From positions 1 through 41,059 of the forward strand of contig JASJDA010000042.1 in assembly GCA_030065755.1 (NCBI GenBank): a DNA stretch of 41,059 nt, read 5' to 3'. Below, one piece after another: positions 23,329 to 31,793 of this stretch. Made by a program: the position numbers and the translations under genes. Numbering within the stretch: position 1 is the stretch's first letter; the number at the start of each line of letters is the position of its first letter. Under the pieces are notes generated by a model. The model searched no databases. It was not told the origin of the DNA and worked only from the letters and a program-made list of their open reading frames with translations. Origin of the DNA: Prochloraceae cyanobacterium. GTDB lineage: Bacteria; Cyanobacteriota; Cyanobacteriia; Cyanobacteriales; JASJDA01.

Positions 23329-25749
23329 ATGAAAAAATTAGTTGTTCTCAAGTTAAATGGGAATTGGAAAGACGGTTTTAGCGTTGCTTTAGAAATGGGA
23401 CAAGAAGGTAAATATCCTGAGACGGAACAGATTGGTTATTTACCTGCCAATACATCCTTAATTACTGCCTACAAAGAGTGGCGATCGATATATCGGCAAT
23501 TGGAACATTCTTTTAGACTCAAAGACAGGATAGATAATTCTTTCCAACTTCCCCAAACTTCAACATATCATCCCGTAGAACTAGAAATAAATGGTTATAT
23601 CAAAAAAAGAAAACAACAATGTACGGACAAAGCTCAAAGATTAAAACAAGAAATAAATCACTGGTTAGAATCACAAGCATTTAGACCAATAGATGCTCGC
23701 TTACGAGAAAATTTAAGTTTAGAAGATGAAGTTCGTTTTCTGATTCGTACTCCCTGCAGTAGCCTGACAAAACTCCCCTGGCATCTTTGGAATTTGCTCG
23801 ATCGTTATTCTAGCGCCGAAATTACAGTAGCTGGCTTAGAACACGAAAAAGCTAAAAATTTAAATTTTAGATCCCCTAAAAAAGTTGTCAAAATCCTCGC
23901 TGTTTTAGGTAATAGTTTGGGAATTGACCTGGAACAAGATAAAAAACAACTGATTCAAAAATTACCACAAGCTAGCGTAACTTTTCTCTGCGAACCTTCA
24001 CGTCAACAACTTAATAACTGCCTCTGGGAGCAATCCTGGGATATTTTATTCTTCGCAGGTCACAGTCAAACAGAAGATCAAAGAGGTCGAATTCACATCA
24101 ATCAGACTGACAGTCTTACCATTGATGAAATCAGCTCCGCACTGAAAAAAGCGATCGATAGTGGATTGCAATTAGCTATTTTTAACTCCTGTGAAGGTTT
24201 AGGAATAGCATCTTCCTTGCAAAAACTCCATCTTCCCCATAGTATTGTGATGCGAGAGCCAGTTCCCGATTTGGTTGCTCAAAAGTTTTTGAATTATTTT
24301 TTAACTTTTTTTGCCAGTGGCAAACCTTTGCATTTGGCAGTGCGATCGGCCAGAGAAAGACTAGAAGGCTTAGAATATCAATTTCCTTGTGCTAGTTGGC
24401 TGCCTACCATCTATCAAAACCCTGCCGTTTTACCTCTGACTTGGTCTGAGTTGCTTGGTAATAATTCCTATGACTCAACTGACTTTCAATCTCCTTCCAA
24501 GACACTAAAAGACTATAAATCAAAAACTGCTAGCGAACAGGTCGTTATCTACGCTCCCAATACGATCGTCTCTCCCACTGTAGTTAGCAATCATATCCGA
24601 TCGGAATCTTACTCTGCCCCTCGATCGGACTTTTCACAGGCAGCAACAGCTTCCAAAAATAGCCCCACTAAGCAGCAAAATTTTTACATAACAGTTCTGG
24701 GAATGACTAGTCTAGCTATTGTTGGAGTAGTAATTTTAGCAACTACACGGCTGTTCAATTTTTCTCAACTCTACTCAAAAGAATCGGGAATTTCCGAGCG
24801 ATCTGCTTCTTCTATTCTTGCTCAAGAGCAAGCAGAAGGGCGATTGACTGCATTCAAAGATAACTTGGCGGATGTAACTGGTGTCCCTCGAGGGCATTTT
24901 AGATATGGCGGTAGCACTACTTGGGCTGTGATTAGAGATAAGATAAACCCGTCGATCGAATCTCTATTCCCACAGTTTCATTTAATTTATACCGAACATC
25001 CCCGGATTGCTGCTAGTTCAGGAGTAGGAGTTCAAATGTTGCTTCAGGATCAATTGACTTTTGCTCAAACCTCTCGTCCTCTCAAGCCATCAGAATACGA
25101 ACGAGCAGAAGCAAAAAGATATACTATCAAACAAATACCCATAGCCATTGATGGCATTGCTTTTGCTGTTAACCCTTCCTTGAATATTCCTGGTTTGACC
25201 GTATCTCAACTAAAAGATATTTACACTGGTAAAATTGTTAACTGGAAAGAAGTGGGCGGTCCCGATCTCCAAATCCTTCCACTCTCTAAATCTGCTGAGT
25301 CAAGTGGTACTGCTGAATTCTTTGTCAAAACTATTCTGAGAAACAAGCAATTTGGCGATTCAGTCAAAATTGTTGCTGATAGCACCCAAACCATAAAAGA
25401 AATTTCTGCTAATCGAGGGGCTATTTTCTTTGCTTCTGCTCCGGAAATAGTAGGTCAGTGTTCGATTAAACCCCTTCCCATTGGCAAAAATGCCGGAAAC
25501 TATATTTCTCCCTACACCAAACCATTCGTGCCACCTTCCCAATGTCCTTCCCGTCGCAATTCTATCAATAACAAAGCTTTCCAACAAGCAGAGTATCCCC
25601 TAACTCGCTATCTCTACGTCATCATTAAAGAAAATGGTTCCTTTGAAGAAAAAGCTGGAAAAGCTTATGTTCAATTACTTCTAACCAAGGAAGGACAAAA
25701 GTCGATCCAAAGTGCTGGTTTTGTTCCCATGCATATTTCTTCCGATTGA
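23329..25749 (+). CDS. CHAT protease domain - membrane span - PstS-like binding domain fusion protein
   Basis: An 806-residue three-part protein. Residues about 1-375 are a CHAT (caspase/separase-like) domain with the catalytic pair H245 in FFAGHSQ and C288 in IFNSCEG, and the typical VPDLVAQKFLNYFLTFFASG.PLHLAVRSARE end. A linker (about 385-445) leads to one membrane span at about 452-476. Residues about 500-806 are a periplasmic phosphate-binding fold (RYGGSTTWAVIRDKINP; QLTFAQTSRPLKPSE; LKDIYTGKIVNWKEVGGPDLQI; SSGTAEFF) as in PstS/SphX. The likely topology puts the protease inside and the solute-binding domain outside. It suggests phosphate or another ligand controlling a cytosolic protease; this is inference. 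GUN4 gene follows 229 bases on. Confidence 0.85.
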   Translation: MKKLVVLKLNGNWKDGFSVALEMGQEGKYPETEQIGYLPANTSLITAYKEWRSIYRQLEHSFRLKDRIDNSFQLPQTSTYHPVELEINGYIKKRKQQCTDKAQRLKQEINHWLESQAFRPIDARLRENLSLEDEVRFLIRTPCSSLTKLPWHLWNLLDRYSSAEITVAGLEHEKAKNLNFRSPKKVVKILAVLGNSLGIDLEQDKKQLIQKLPQASVTFLCEPSRQQLNNCLWEQSWDILFFAGHSQTEDQRGRIHINQTDSLTIDEISSALKKAIDSGLQLAIFNSCEGLGIASSLQKLHLPHSIVMREPVPDLVAQKFLNYFLTFFASGKPLHLAVRSARERLEGLEYQFPCASWLPTIYQNPAVLPLTWSELLGNNSYDSTDFQSPSKTLKDYKSKTASEQVVIYAPNTIVSPTVVSNHIRSESYSAPRSDFSQAATASKNSPTKQQNFYITVLGMTSLAIVGVVILATTRLFNFSQLYSKESGISERSASSILAQEQAEGRLTAFKDNLADVTGVPRGHFRYGGSTTWAVIRDKINPSIESLFPQFHLIYTEHPRIAASSGVGVQMLLQDQLTFAQTSRPLKPSEYERAEAKRYTIKQIPIAIDGIAFAVNPSLNIPGLTVSQLKDIYTGKIVNWKEVGGPDLQILPLSKSAESSGTAEFFVKTILRNKQFGDSVKIVADSTQTIKEISANRGAIFFASAPEIVGQCSIKPLPIGKNAGNYISPYTKPFVPPSQCPSRRNSINNKAFQQAEYPLTRYLYVIIKENGSFEEKAGKAYVQLLLTKEGQKSIQSAGFVPMHISSD

Positions 25750-25978
25750 ACATAATTGCTAATAATATTGCGATCTATGGCGATCGAAACGATGCTTTGA
25801 GAAATTGTCAGTAAACATAAAAGCGTATAATTTCGATCGAATCTATTTCATTAGTATGGAGAATTAACAAATCATTTGTGAGAGGCTGACTCTATTGCCT
25901 AGCGCCCTTGTCTGGATTTATGTAAATTGCTATATTAAGCAATATAAATCTTTAATTTTTCATGTATGTTATCAGAAA

Positions 25979-26518
25979 ATGAGCGATAACAATAATTTTT
26001 GGACTACATTACCAGGCATACTAACAGGAATTGCTGGTATTATCACCGCTACTGCTACTTTACTAGGTGTTATTCACGCAATGAAAGGCCCTGAAACTCC
26101 TGTAAAGCCTGAAGATCCTGTCGCGACAACGCCCCAGTATCCCGTACTTAAACAATATCTACAAGAAAAACAATGGAAAAAAGCAGACAAAGAAACAAAC
26201 AATTTAATACGTAGCCTAGTTTACGACACAGTAACTATAAAAAATATCGAAAACATACCTTGCAAACAGCTTAATGAAATTGACCGACTCTGGCTAGAAA
26301 ACAGTAAAAATCATTTTGGTTTTACTGTTCAGAAAAATATATGGCAAACAGAAGGAAGAAACACAGAAAAATTTCGCGAGAAGGTAAGCTGGAAAAATAA
26401 AACATATGACGAACTAACTTTTAGCCTTGGTTCTCGCCCAGGACACTTACCTTCAGCATGGCCAGTGAAGCATGAATACTTATTCCCTAGAATTGAATAT
26501 TGTCAAAACTCTAGGTAA
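25979..26518 (+). CDS. Membrane-anchored GUN4-domain protein
   Basis: A 179-residue protein. An N-terminal span (residues about 8-29: LPGILTGIAGIITATATLLGV) is followed by a short acidic/Pro linker and the GUN4 domain (about 55-170). It shows YLQEKQWKKADKETNNLI, LNEIDRLWLENSKNHFGFTVQKNIW and SAWPVKHEYLF. GUN4 domains bind porphyrins. The free-standing protein assists Mg-chelatase, but many cyanobacterial members are attached to kinases, caspases or membrane anchors and have unknown roles. The ATG at 25979 is chosen; an in-frame TTG at 25895 would add an unlikely 28 residues. Its place next to a CHAT protein suggests a tetrapyrrole-sensing partner, as inference. Confidence 0.8.
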   Translation: MSDNNNFWTTLPGILTGIAGIITATATLLGVIHAMKGPETPVKPEDPVATTPQYPVLKQYLQEKQWKKADKETNNLIRSLVYDTVTIKNIENIPCKQLNEIDRLWLENSKNHFGFTVQKNIWQTEGRNTEKFREKVSWKNKTYDELTFSLGSRPGHLPSAWPVKHEYLFPRIEYCQNSR

Positions 26519-26566
26519 GATTAAATTATAAGCTTATAAAAAATCGAATCTTTTCTCAAAAAATTT

Positions 26567-27409
26567 TTAATTACTTAATTTATATTCTCTAAAATTTTCT
26601 CTTTTATTTCCGTTTATTCTCAACACAGCTATGGTTTGATTCTGGTTATTTTTAATAACGTAATACCACTTAAAATTAGTGCGATCGTTAATCGCTCTAA
26701 GTAACGTTGGTTTTCCTTGAAAAGCTTCTTGAATCGCTTGCTCCTGTTCTTTTGCTACAAATAAACGTTGAAATCCTCGTTTTTTATTTTCTACATCCCA
26801 AGATTTATATCTCCAAATAACCGATCGATCTTCTGAATCTGGCAAGTATAATGTCATGCTCTCAACAAAAGATAATTCATTAACATTTCTAATCAGATCT
26901 CTAAGGGTTGTGGGGACTTTATTTCTGGGAGAACTATTCAATTGCGTAATTTGCCGCACAAATTTAGTTTTTAGCTTTCGTGTTTGTTCGGCAGCGATTC
27001 TTTTAAAGACTTTGCTGCGATGAATTTGAATGCGATTATTGACTAATGAAAGAATGCCAATAAGAGCTATAAAACTAGCCATTATTCCACTCATGTAGAG
27101 CATATAAGTGGTTTTATGAGCTTCTTTAGTTAGAAAAGAATCATTAAATTCTCTGTTATTCTGAAGGTAACTAATAGCTTTAACTATCTCTTGAATGCCC
27201 AAGACGATCGTCATGGCAACTCCAAAAAGACTCAATGCTACGCTAGAAAAAAATATTCCCGATAAAACCGCTTCTACTTTAGGACTAAAAATATCCCAGT
27301 TAAGTATTTCGTCGAAAATTCCTAAAACTACTAAAGTAGCACCTAAAAGTAAGAGGGAAATAGTAATTGTAACTGTCAGGGATAATAACTTAATCTTGTT
27401 TCTTCTCAC
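26567..27409 (-). CDS. Membrane protein of unknown function
   Basis: A 280-residue protein with three hydrophobic segments: about 8-32, 46-72 and 106-128. The soluble C-terminal part (about 130-280) starts with a basic amphipathic helix (NNRIQIHRSKVFKRIAAEQTRKLKTKF) and ends with alternating strands (WYYVIKNNQNQTIAVLRING). That looks like a sensor or ligand-binding module, and I do not recognise the family. It is convergent with the GUN4 gene (48 bases between) and lies downstream of the oxidoreductase on the same strand, across a 117-base gap. Nothing in the sequence assigns a biochemical role. Confidence 0.65.
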   Translation of the reverse strand: MRRNKIKLLSLTVTITISLLLLGATLVVLGIFDEILNWDIFSPKVEAVLSGIFFSSVALSLFGVAMTIVLGIQEIVKAISYLQNNREFNDSFLTKEAHKTTYMLYMSGIMASFIALIGILSLVNNRIQIHRSKVFKRIAAEQTRKLKTKFVRQITQLNSSPRNKVPTTLRDLIRNVNELSFVESMTLYLPDSEDRSVIWRYKSWDVENKKRGFQRLFVAKEQEQAIQEAFQGKPTLLRAINDRTNFKWYYVIKNNQNQTIAVLRINGNKRENFREYKLSN

Positions 27410-27526
27410 GACTTTATTTCTCCTTCAATAGACTAGAGCAAAGAGATTTTGCCCCCTGAATTTATACGTCCACAATTGGAAAAATTTTGGGAGAAGTTTT
27501 GGATACTTATATAAAACTTGACAATT

Positions 27527-28531
27527 TTAAATTTGAATGACGATTTTCCCGAAATGAGAGCCACTTTGCATATAGCCATAGGCTTCTGGGGCTTCATTGA
27601 AAGGAAAAACGCGATCGATAACAGGTCTTAGCTGATGAAATGCGATCGCGCGGTTCATGGCTTCAAACATCTCTCGACTGCCGACATGTATCCCGCGAAC
27701 GTCGATGCTTTTCAAGAGAATATAATTATGATTGACTTCACCTGCACCAGCAAGAACCCCAATTAAACTAATTCTTCCCCCAACACCCACCGATCGCAAC
27801 GATTTACCCAAGGTACCAGATCCGCCGACTTCAATAACTAAATCCACTCCTTTTTGCTGGGTTAATTCATAAACTTTTTTGTCCCAATCGGGAGTAGTTT
27901 TATAATTAATTGTCTCGTCAGCTCCTAATTCTCTTGCTCGTGCTAATTTTTCGTCACTGCTAGAGGTGATAATGACTTTAGCTCCGAGAATTTTGGCAAA
28001 CTGCAACGCAAAGATAGAAACGCCACCAGTACCCAGAAGAAGGACTGTTTCACCTGGGGTAATTCCCCCTTTGTTGACCAATGCTTGCCAAGCAGTGACC
28101 GCAGCACAAGGTAGAGTTGCGCCTTCTTCATAAGATAAATGGTCTGGTAATAAAACTACGCCTTCTCGATCTAAAACTACAAACTCAGCCAGCATTCCGT
28201 CGATCGCCCCACCGAGTGCTGACTCGATCTTTTGTTTGGTTAACTTCCCACTTATCCATTTTTGGAAAAAACAACCAGCCACGCGATCGCCAACTTTAAG
28301 TCCCGTGACTCCTTCCCCCACAGCAACTATCTCTCCCGCACCGTCAGACATGGGAATCAGAGGAAGTTTCTGCTTAGGATAAAATCCTTGAATCACGATC
28401 GTATCGCGGTAATTGAGCGAGGTAGCCCTAACTCTGAGCAGCACCTGACCGAAACCAGGCTGGGGTTGTGGGAGTTCAACTAATTTCAGAGCATCAATGC
28501 CCGAAGTACTCTCAATTTGGTATGCTTTCAT
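27527..28531 (-). CDS. Zinc-independent NAD(P)-dependent alcohol dehydrogenase-like oxidoreductase
   Basis: A 334-residue MDR-family enzyme. The N-terminal GroES-like domain (GFGQVLLRVRATSLNYRDTIVIQGF) is followed by the nucleotide-binding Rossmann fold at about residues 155-180 (LLGTGGVSIFALQFAKILGAKVIITSS). Zinc-site cysteines are missing, so a quinone or enal reductase activity is likely. It differs clearly from the MDR enzyme at 6014. The ATG at 28531 lies only 17 bases from the tnpB stop of an IS607 element. The element therefore sits directly upstream and has probably replaced or separated the gene's native promoter. GGAA precedes the start by about 8 bases. Confidence 0.86.
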   Translation of the reverse strand: MKAYQIESTSGIDALKLVELPQPQPGFGQVLLRVRATSLNYRDTIVIQGFYPKQKLPLIPMSDGAGEIVAVGEGVTGLKVGDRVAGCFFQKWISGKLTKQKIESALGGAIDGMLAEFVVLDREGVVLLPDHLSYEEGATLPCAAVTAWQALVNKGGITPGETVLLLGTGGVSIFALQFAKILGAKVIITSSSDEKLARARELGADETINYKTTPDWDKKVYELTQQKGVDLVIEVGGSGTLGKSLRSVGVGGRISLIGVLAGAGEVNHNYILLKSIDVRGIHVGSREMFEAMNRAIAFHQLRPVIDRVFPFNEAPEAYGYMQSGSHFGKIVIQI

Positions 28532-28548
28532 GGCAAGTTTCCGCTATC

Positions 28549-29781
28549 TTAAAATTGGACAAAATTACCCAAGGGTAGACAAAGCTGTACATAGTCCTGG
28601 GTGTCATTTATTTGACTTTTAGTTCCTGCTTCATCCAGAACAGTCGGCTGCACTCTGTCCACAGGCGTAAATTCCGCATCCGCTATGCGTACTAGGTTGT
28701 AGCTAGCATTCAAGTCTCTGTCGCAGGAAAAGCCACACTCACAGTTAAAGGTGCGTTCGCTTAAAGTGAGAGTTTTTTTTACTTGACCGCAAGCACTACA
28801 AGTTTTGCTAGAAGGAAAAAAACGGTCGGCTATGATTAATTGGGAACCATACAATTCGCATTTATAATTTAACTGGCGACGAAATTCAAATAATCCCATA
28901 TCAGCTATAGCTTTTGATAGCTTTCGATTTCGCATCATCCCCAATACATTCAAATCTTCGATGACTATCTGACCGTGGTTTTTAGCCAAATTAGTCGTCA
29001 ATTTATGTAATGTATCTTTACGCAGATTAGCTATTCTTCTATGCAATCTAGCTACTTTTAGCTGTGCTTTATACCAGTTATTAGATTTAAGTTCTTTTCG
29101 GCTTACATCTCTTTGTAATCTCCTGAGTTTTTGTTCTAGTTTTTTATAACTTTTGGCTCCTTCTATTACTTCTCCAGTTGAGAGAATAGCTAGATTTTTT
29201 ATCCCTAAATCTACTCCCACACTCTTAGTAATTTTCGATGTCGATTCTGGCTCTATTTCCAGCTTAAAAGAAATAAACCATCGGTCGGCTTGACGAGATA
29301 TCGTTACATTTTTTGGTTTAAACCCCTTTGGCAATCGCTCGTAGGTTTTTAATACTCCTATAATTGGAACTTTAATCTGGAAATGGTCTATTACTTTGAT
29401 ACTTCCATCGAGGGTAAAACTATTATGTCTAGATTTCTTTTTGAAACGGGGAAATCCTACTGGCTTCCCGTTTATTTTCTTCTTCTTAAAAAAGTCATTA
29501 AATGCTTGTCTCAGTTGACGTAGAGCGTATTGAGGGGCGCATTTACTAACTTCATAGTACCAATCGTGAGTAGGTTTTACTAAAGCAACTAATAATTTAT
29601 GTAGATCTATACTACTTGGAAACTTTAGACGCTCTTCAGGGTTTTCTTTGTTGTATTTCAACAGTTTTTTACATAGAGCCAAACCCCAATTATATGCATG
29701 CCTTGCAGTTCCTGCATGCTTAGCTAGTAGGATTCTTTGAGTAATATTTACTTTTAGTTCAGTCTTAAATCCTAGCAGCAT
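28549..29781 (-). CDS. tnpB: RNA-guided endonuclease TnpB (IS607 type)
   Basis: A 410-residue TnpB. RuvC acids are intact: D191 in GVDLGIKN, E275 in IVIEDLNVLGM and D356 in CDRDLNASYN. The zinc ribbon reads CSACGQ...CECGFSCDRD. It differs from the TnpB at 12481 in length and sequence, so the window holds two lineages. Its start at 29781 is two bases after the tnpA stop, so the genes are translationally linked. The C-terminal tail (DYVQLCLPLGNFVQF) covers the right-end DNA, where the omega RNA is expected. The likely job is guide-RNA-directed cutting that helps the element persist. Confidence 0.9.
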   Translation of the reverse strand: MLLGFKTELKVNITQRILLAKHAGTARHAYNWGLALCKKLLKYNKENPEERLKFPSSIDLHKLLVALVKPTHDWYYEVSKCAPQYALRQLRQAFNDFFKKKKINGKPVGFPRFKKKSRHNSFTLDGSIKVIDHFQIKVPIIGVLKTYERLPKGFKPKNVTISRQADRWFISFKLEIEPESTSKITKSVGVDLGIKNLAILSTGEVIEGAKSYKKLEQKLRRLQRDVSRKELKSNNWYKAQLKVARLHRRIANLRKDTLHKLTTNLAKNHGQIVIEDLNVLGMMRNRKLSKAIADMGLFEFRRQLNYKCELYGSQLIIADRFFPSSKTCSACGQVKKTLTLSERTFNCECGFSCDRDLNASYNLVRIADAEFTPVDRVQPTVLDEAGTKSQINDTQDYVQLCLPLGNFVQF

Positions 29782-29783
29782 TT

Positions 29784-30392
29784 TTACTTTAATCCTTTAG
29801 CCACCTCTTTTAATTGTTCTACTATTTTCTTGTTTTTATGACTTCTACTTCCATATAGTCTAGCACTGAATACTGTAATTATCTCTAAAACATCTTGAGC
29901 CAAATCCTCCTCAAAAGTAGAGTCCTCTGTTCTATTAATAATGATTACTTCAGTCCCGAAAATCTCACACAAAGTAAAAAGTAATTCAGTGCCAAATCTA
30001 AGTAATCTATCTTTATGGGTTATGACCAATCTTTCTACTTGGTTAGTGCAGATAAGCTTGATTAATTTAATCAGTCCTCTTTTCCGGTAATTTAAGCCAC
30101 TTCCAAGATCTTTTATTACTTCAAAGCTCCAACCGTTTTTAGCACAGTAAGATTCTAAAACAATAACTTGTCGCTTTAAATCTTCCTTTTGCTCATTACT
30201 AGATACTCTTGCATACGCTACTGTTAATGAATCATCTTTCCTATTAGCAATTAAGCCTGAAACATCAAATCTTCGATGACCGCCAGGTGTTCTAGTTGCA
30301 GTAATTTTTCCCTCCTCCTCCCATCGTCGAATCGTCTTAGTGCTCACTCCAAGTAATTCAGCCGCTTCCTTTACCGTCAATAAATTAGACAT
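29784..30392 (-). CDS. tnpA: IS607 family serine recombinase transposase
   Basis: A 202-residue transposase. The N-terminal MerR-like helix-turn-helix (TVKEAAELLGVSTKTIRRWEEEG, residues about 5-27, then TPGGHRRF) binds the element ends. The serine recombinase catalytic domain follows, with the nucleophile Ser in YARVSSNEQ (about residue 65). The later VERLVITHKDRLLRFG region completes the fold. It catalyses movement with minimal target preference. The ATG at 30392 (MSNLLTVKEAAELLG) is favoured over an in-frame TTG at 30404. The coding region ends EVAKGLK, then two bases, then tnpB. Confidence 0.92.
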   Translation of the reverse strand: MSNLLTVKEAAELLGVSTKTIRRWEEEGKITATRTPGGHRRFDVSGLIANRKDDSLTVAYARVSSNEQKEDLKRQVIVLESYCAKNGWSFEVIKDLGSGLNYRKRGLIKLIKLICTNQVERLVITHKDRLLRFGTELLFTLCEIFGTEVIIINRTEDSTFEEDLAQDVLEIITVFSARLYGSRSHKNKKIVEQLKEVAKGLK

Positions 30393-30436
30393 AACCCCAA
30401 TCAATCTCTTTGATATGTCTAATATTATATAATATT
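30385..30436 (-). promoter_or_regulatory. IS607 left end: inverted repeat and 16-base palindrome
   Basis: TTAGACATA (30385-30393) and TATGTCTAA (30414-30422) form a perfect 9-bp inverted repeat across the tnpA start codon. AATATTATATAATATT (30421-30436) is a perfect palindrome containing TATAAT. The pair probably combines the tnpA promoter with recombinase binding sites. Confidence 0.55.
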
Positions 30437-30446
30437 GTTTAACTAT

Positions 30447-31793
30447 TTAAAAGCAGATGTTAGCCCTTATTTGCTTAAGAGCCGCATCGGCATTTACCAA
30501 TCCAGTGCCGAAATAAAACTGACGAGCAGAAACAGAAATCGGTACTTCTCCCCTTTGAACTAGAAAATTAAAAAATTTTAATTCTTCTGGTGTCAGGCTG
30601 AGTCCGTCGTAACTAGCCGTATCGCGAAGAATTTGAATGAGTTGTTGGCGATAAAGTTGAGGAGCTTCTGCTTTCATCAAGGCAATAACTCCGGCTACAG
30701 CAGGAGCAGAAAAGGATGTGCCCTGCGTCCAGATGTATTTACCTTTGCGATCGTAATTGATGCCCCAATCAGACCAGGGGGAAAATTCACCCCAAAATCG
30801 ATCTGACCAAGTGCCTCCTGTAGTTAAAATGCCACCGATTCGAGAGTTACTAAAATCTCCTCCAGGTCCAACTACTGTCAGCCCGTGACCAAATTCATAC
30901 AGACAGTTGCCATCAGGGTTAAATAACAAGCAATTTTTCACGCCAAAACTACTGTAGCCAGCACGCTTTCCCTTCAGATTAGTAGCGCCGACGGCAACTA
31001 CATCAGTTAAGCCGGCAGGAAAACCCATATTTGGCGGCGAAGATCCTTTTAATTGGTCGTAGCCATCATTCCCTGCCGAAGCAACAATGACTAATTGAGG
31101 ATTTGCATCTAGTATTTCCCTGACTTTTTTGACTACGGCTTGATGAGGCAAAGGTGCGCCATAGCTCATATTAATGACATCTACTTTTCTCGATGCGGCA
31201 TAGTCAATTCCTTTTATTATTGCCGCCGATGAGATTTGACCATCTAAACCGAAGATTCTTACTGGCAAAATTTTAGCTTCTGGTGCTACGCCAAAAATTC
31301 CTTTAGCTTGCTGAGGATTAGCGGCAATCACTCCAGATACTTGCGTGCCATGAAAATCAAAGACTTTTTCTTGAATCAGCTCTAAACGAACTAAATATGC
31401 CAACTCCTTAAAGGAGAGGTGGGGATACCACTGCCTTAGACGTTCAAACTGGCTTGGATAATTTAAAAACAACAAATTGTCCGGTAATTGAAAAGCATCC
31501 CGCAATTGCTCGTGAACTATGTTCATTTCTTGTTTGTTAATGCGGGTATCTCGATCGCCAGTGCAATAAGGATTTTCATGAAGACAAGAAAAATCCCAGC
31601 CATAAACTTCACCCAGATATTTGTCAGGGAAATTGCCAACTTGATAGATGTTGTTTTTGAGGTCGGGATGATCCCACTGAATAAAACTGTCTAATACGGC
31701 TACAATCGTACCGCGACCGCGTTTGCTACCTTCCCAAGCATCAATAGCGCTAATATCTCTACGAGGAGAGGAGATGCTCGAAACTGTTGACAA
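30447..31793 (-). CDS. Subtilisin-like (S8) serine peptidase, 5'-shortened
   Basis: A 448-residue subtilase. The catalytic triad is complete: D35 in VAVLDSF, H148 in FHGTQVSG and S360 in GTSFSAPAVAG; the oxyanion Asn region VIVASAGNDG is present. A long insert (about 60-140) lies between Asp and His. The catalytic Asp comes very early. There is no signal peptide or propeptide before it, and the only usable start is TTG at 31793. In the same frame upstream a stop occurs within about ten codons. So the 5' end is probably lost and this may be a broken remnant, or an intracellular form. The IS607 element begins within about 10 bases of its stop. Confidence 0.75.
   Translation of the reverse strand: MSTVSSISSPRRDISAIDAWEGSKRGRGTIVAVLDSFIQWDHPDLKNNIYQVGNFPDKYLGEVYGWDFSCLHENPYCTGDRDTRINKQEMNIVHEQLRDAFQLPDNLLFLNYPSQFERLRQWYPHLSFKELAYLVRLELIQEKVFDFHGTQVSGVIAANPQQAKGIFGVAPEAKILPVRIFGLDGQISSAAIIKGIDYAASRKVDVINMSYGAPLPHQAVVKKVREILDANPQLVIVASAGNDGYDQLKGSSPPNMGFPAGLTDVVAVGATNLKGKRAGYSSFGVKNCLLFNPDGNCLYEFGHGLTVVGPGGDFSNSRIGGILTTGGTWSDRFWGEFSPWSDWGINYDRKGKYIWTQGTSFSAPAVAGVIALMKAEAPQLYRQQLIQILRDTASYDGLSLTPEELKFFNFLVQRGEVPISVSARQFYFGTGLVNADAALKQIRANICF

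Larger units (their letters stand above)
28549..30436 (-). mobile_element. Complete two-gene IS607-family element
   Basis: The element holds a serine-recombinase tnpA and a tnpB in the usual order and direction, both on the minus strand. The left end carries a 9-bp inverted repeat around the tnpA start and a 16-base palindrome (30385-30436). The right end lies in or just past the tnpB 3' codons, which contain a short dyad (TACCC/GGGTA at 28566-28577). Limits are approximate: IS607 elements make no target duplication. Flanks are a subtilase gene and an oxidoreductase gene, both on the same strand. Confidence 0.7.

Noticed and set aside
27195-27431. Plus-strand frame opposite the membrane protein gene
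   Set aside because: It is antisense to a longer frame with clear membrane spans and has no ribosome binding site.
6014-28531. The two MDR oxidoreductases as a recent duplication
   Set aside because: Their sequences differ widely outside fold-level motifs, so they are old, separate family members.
30421-30436. The AT palindrome as a replication origin or plasmid site
   Set aside because: It sits at the left end of an IS607 element beside the transposase start, so a promoter or end-binding site is a simpler explanation.
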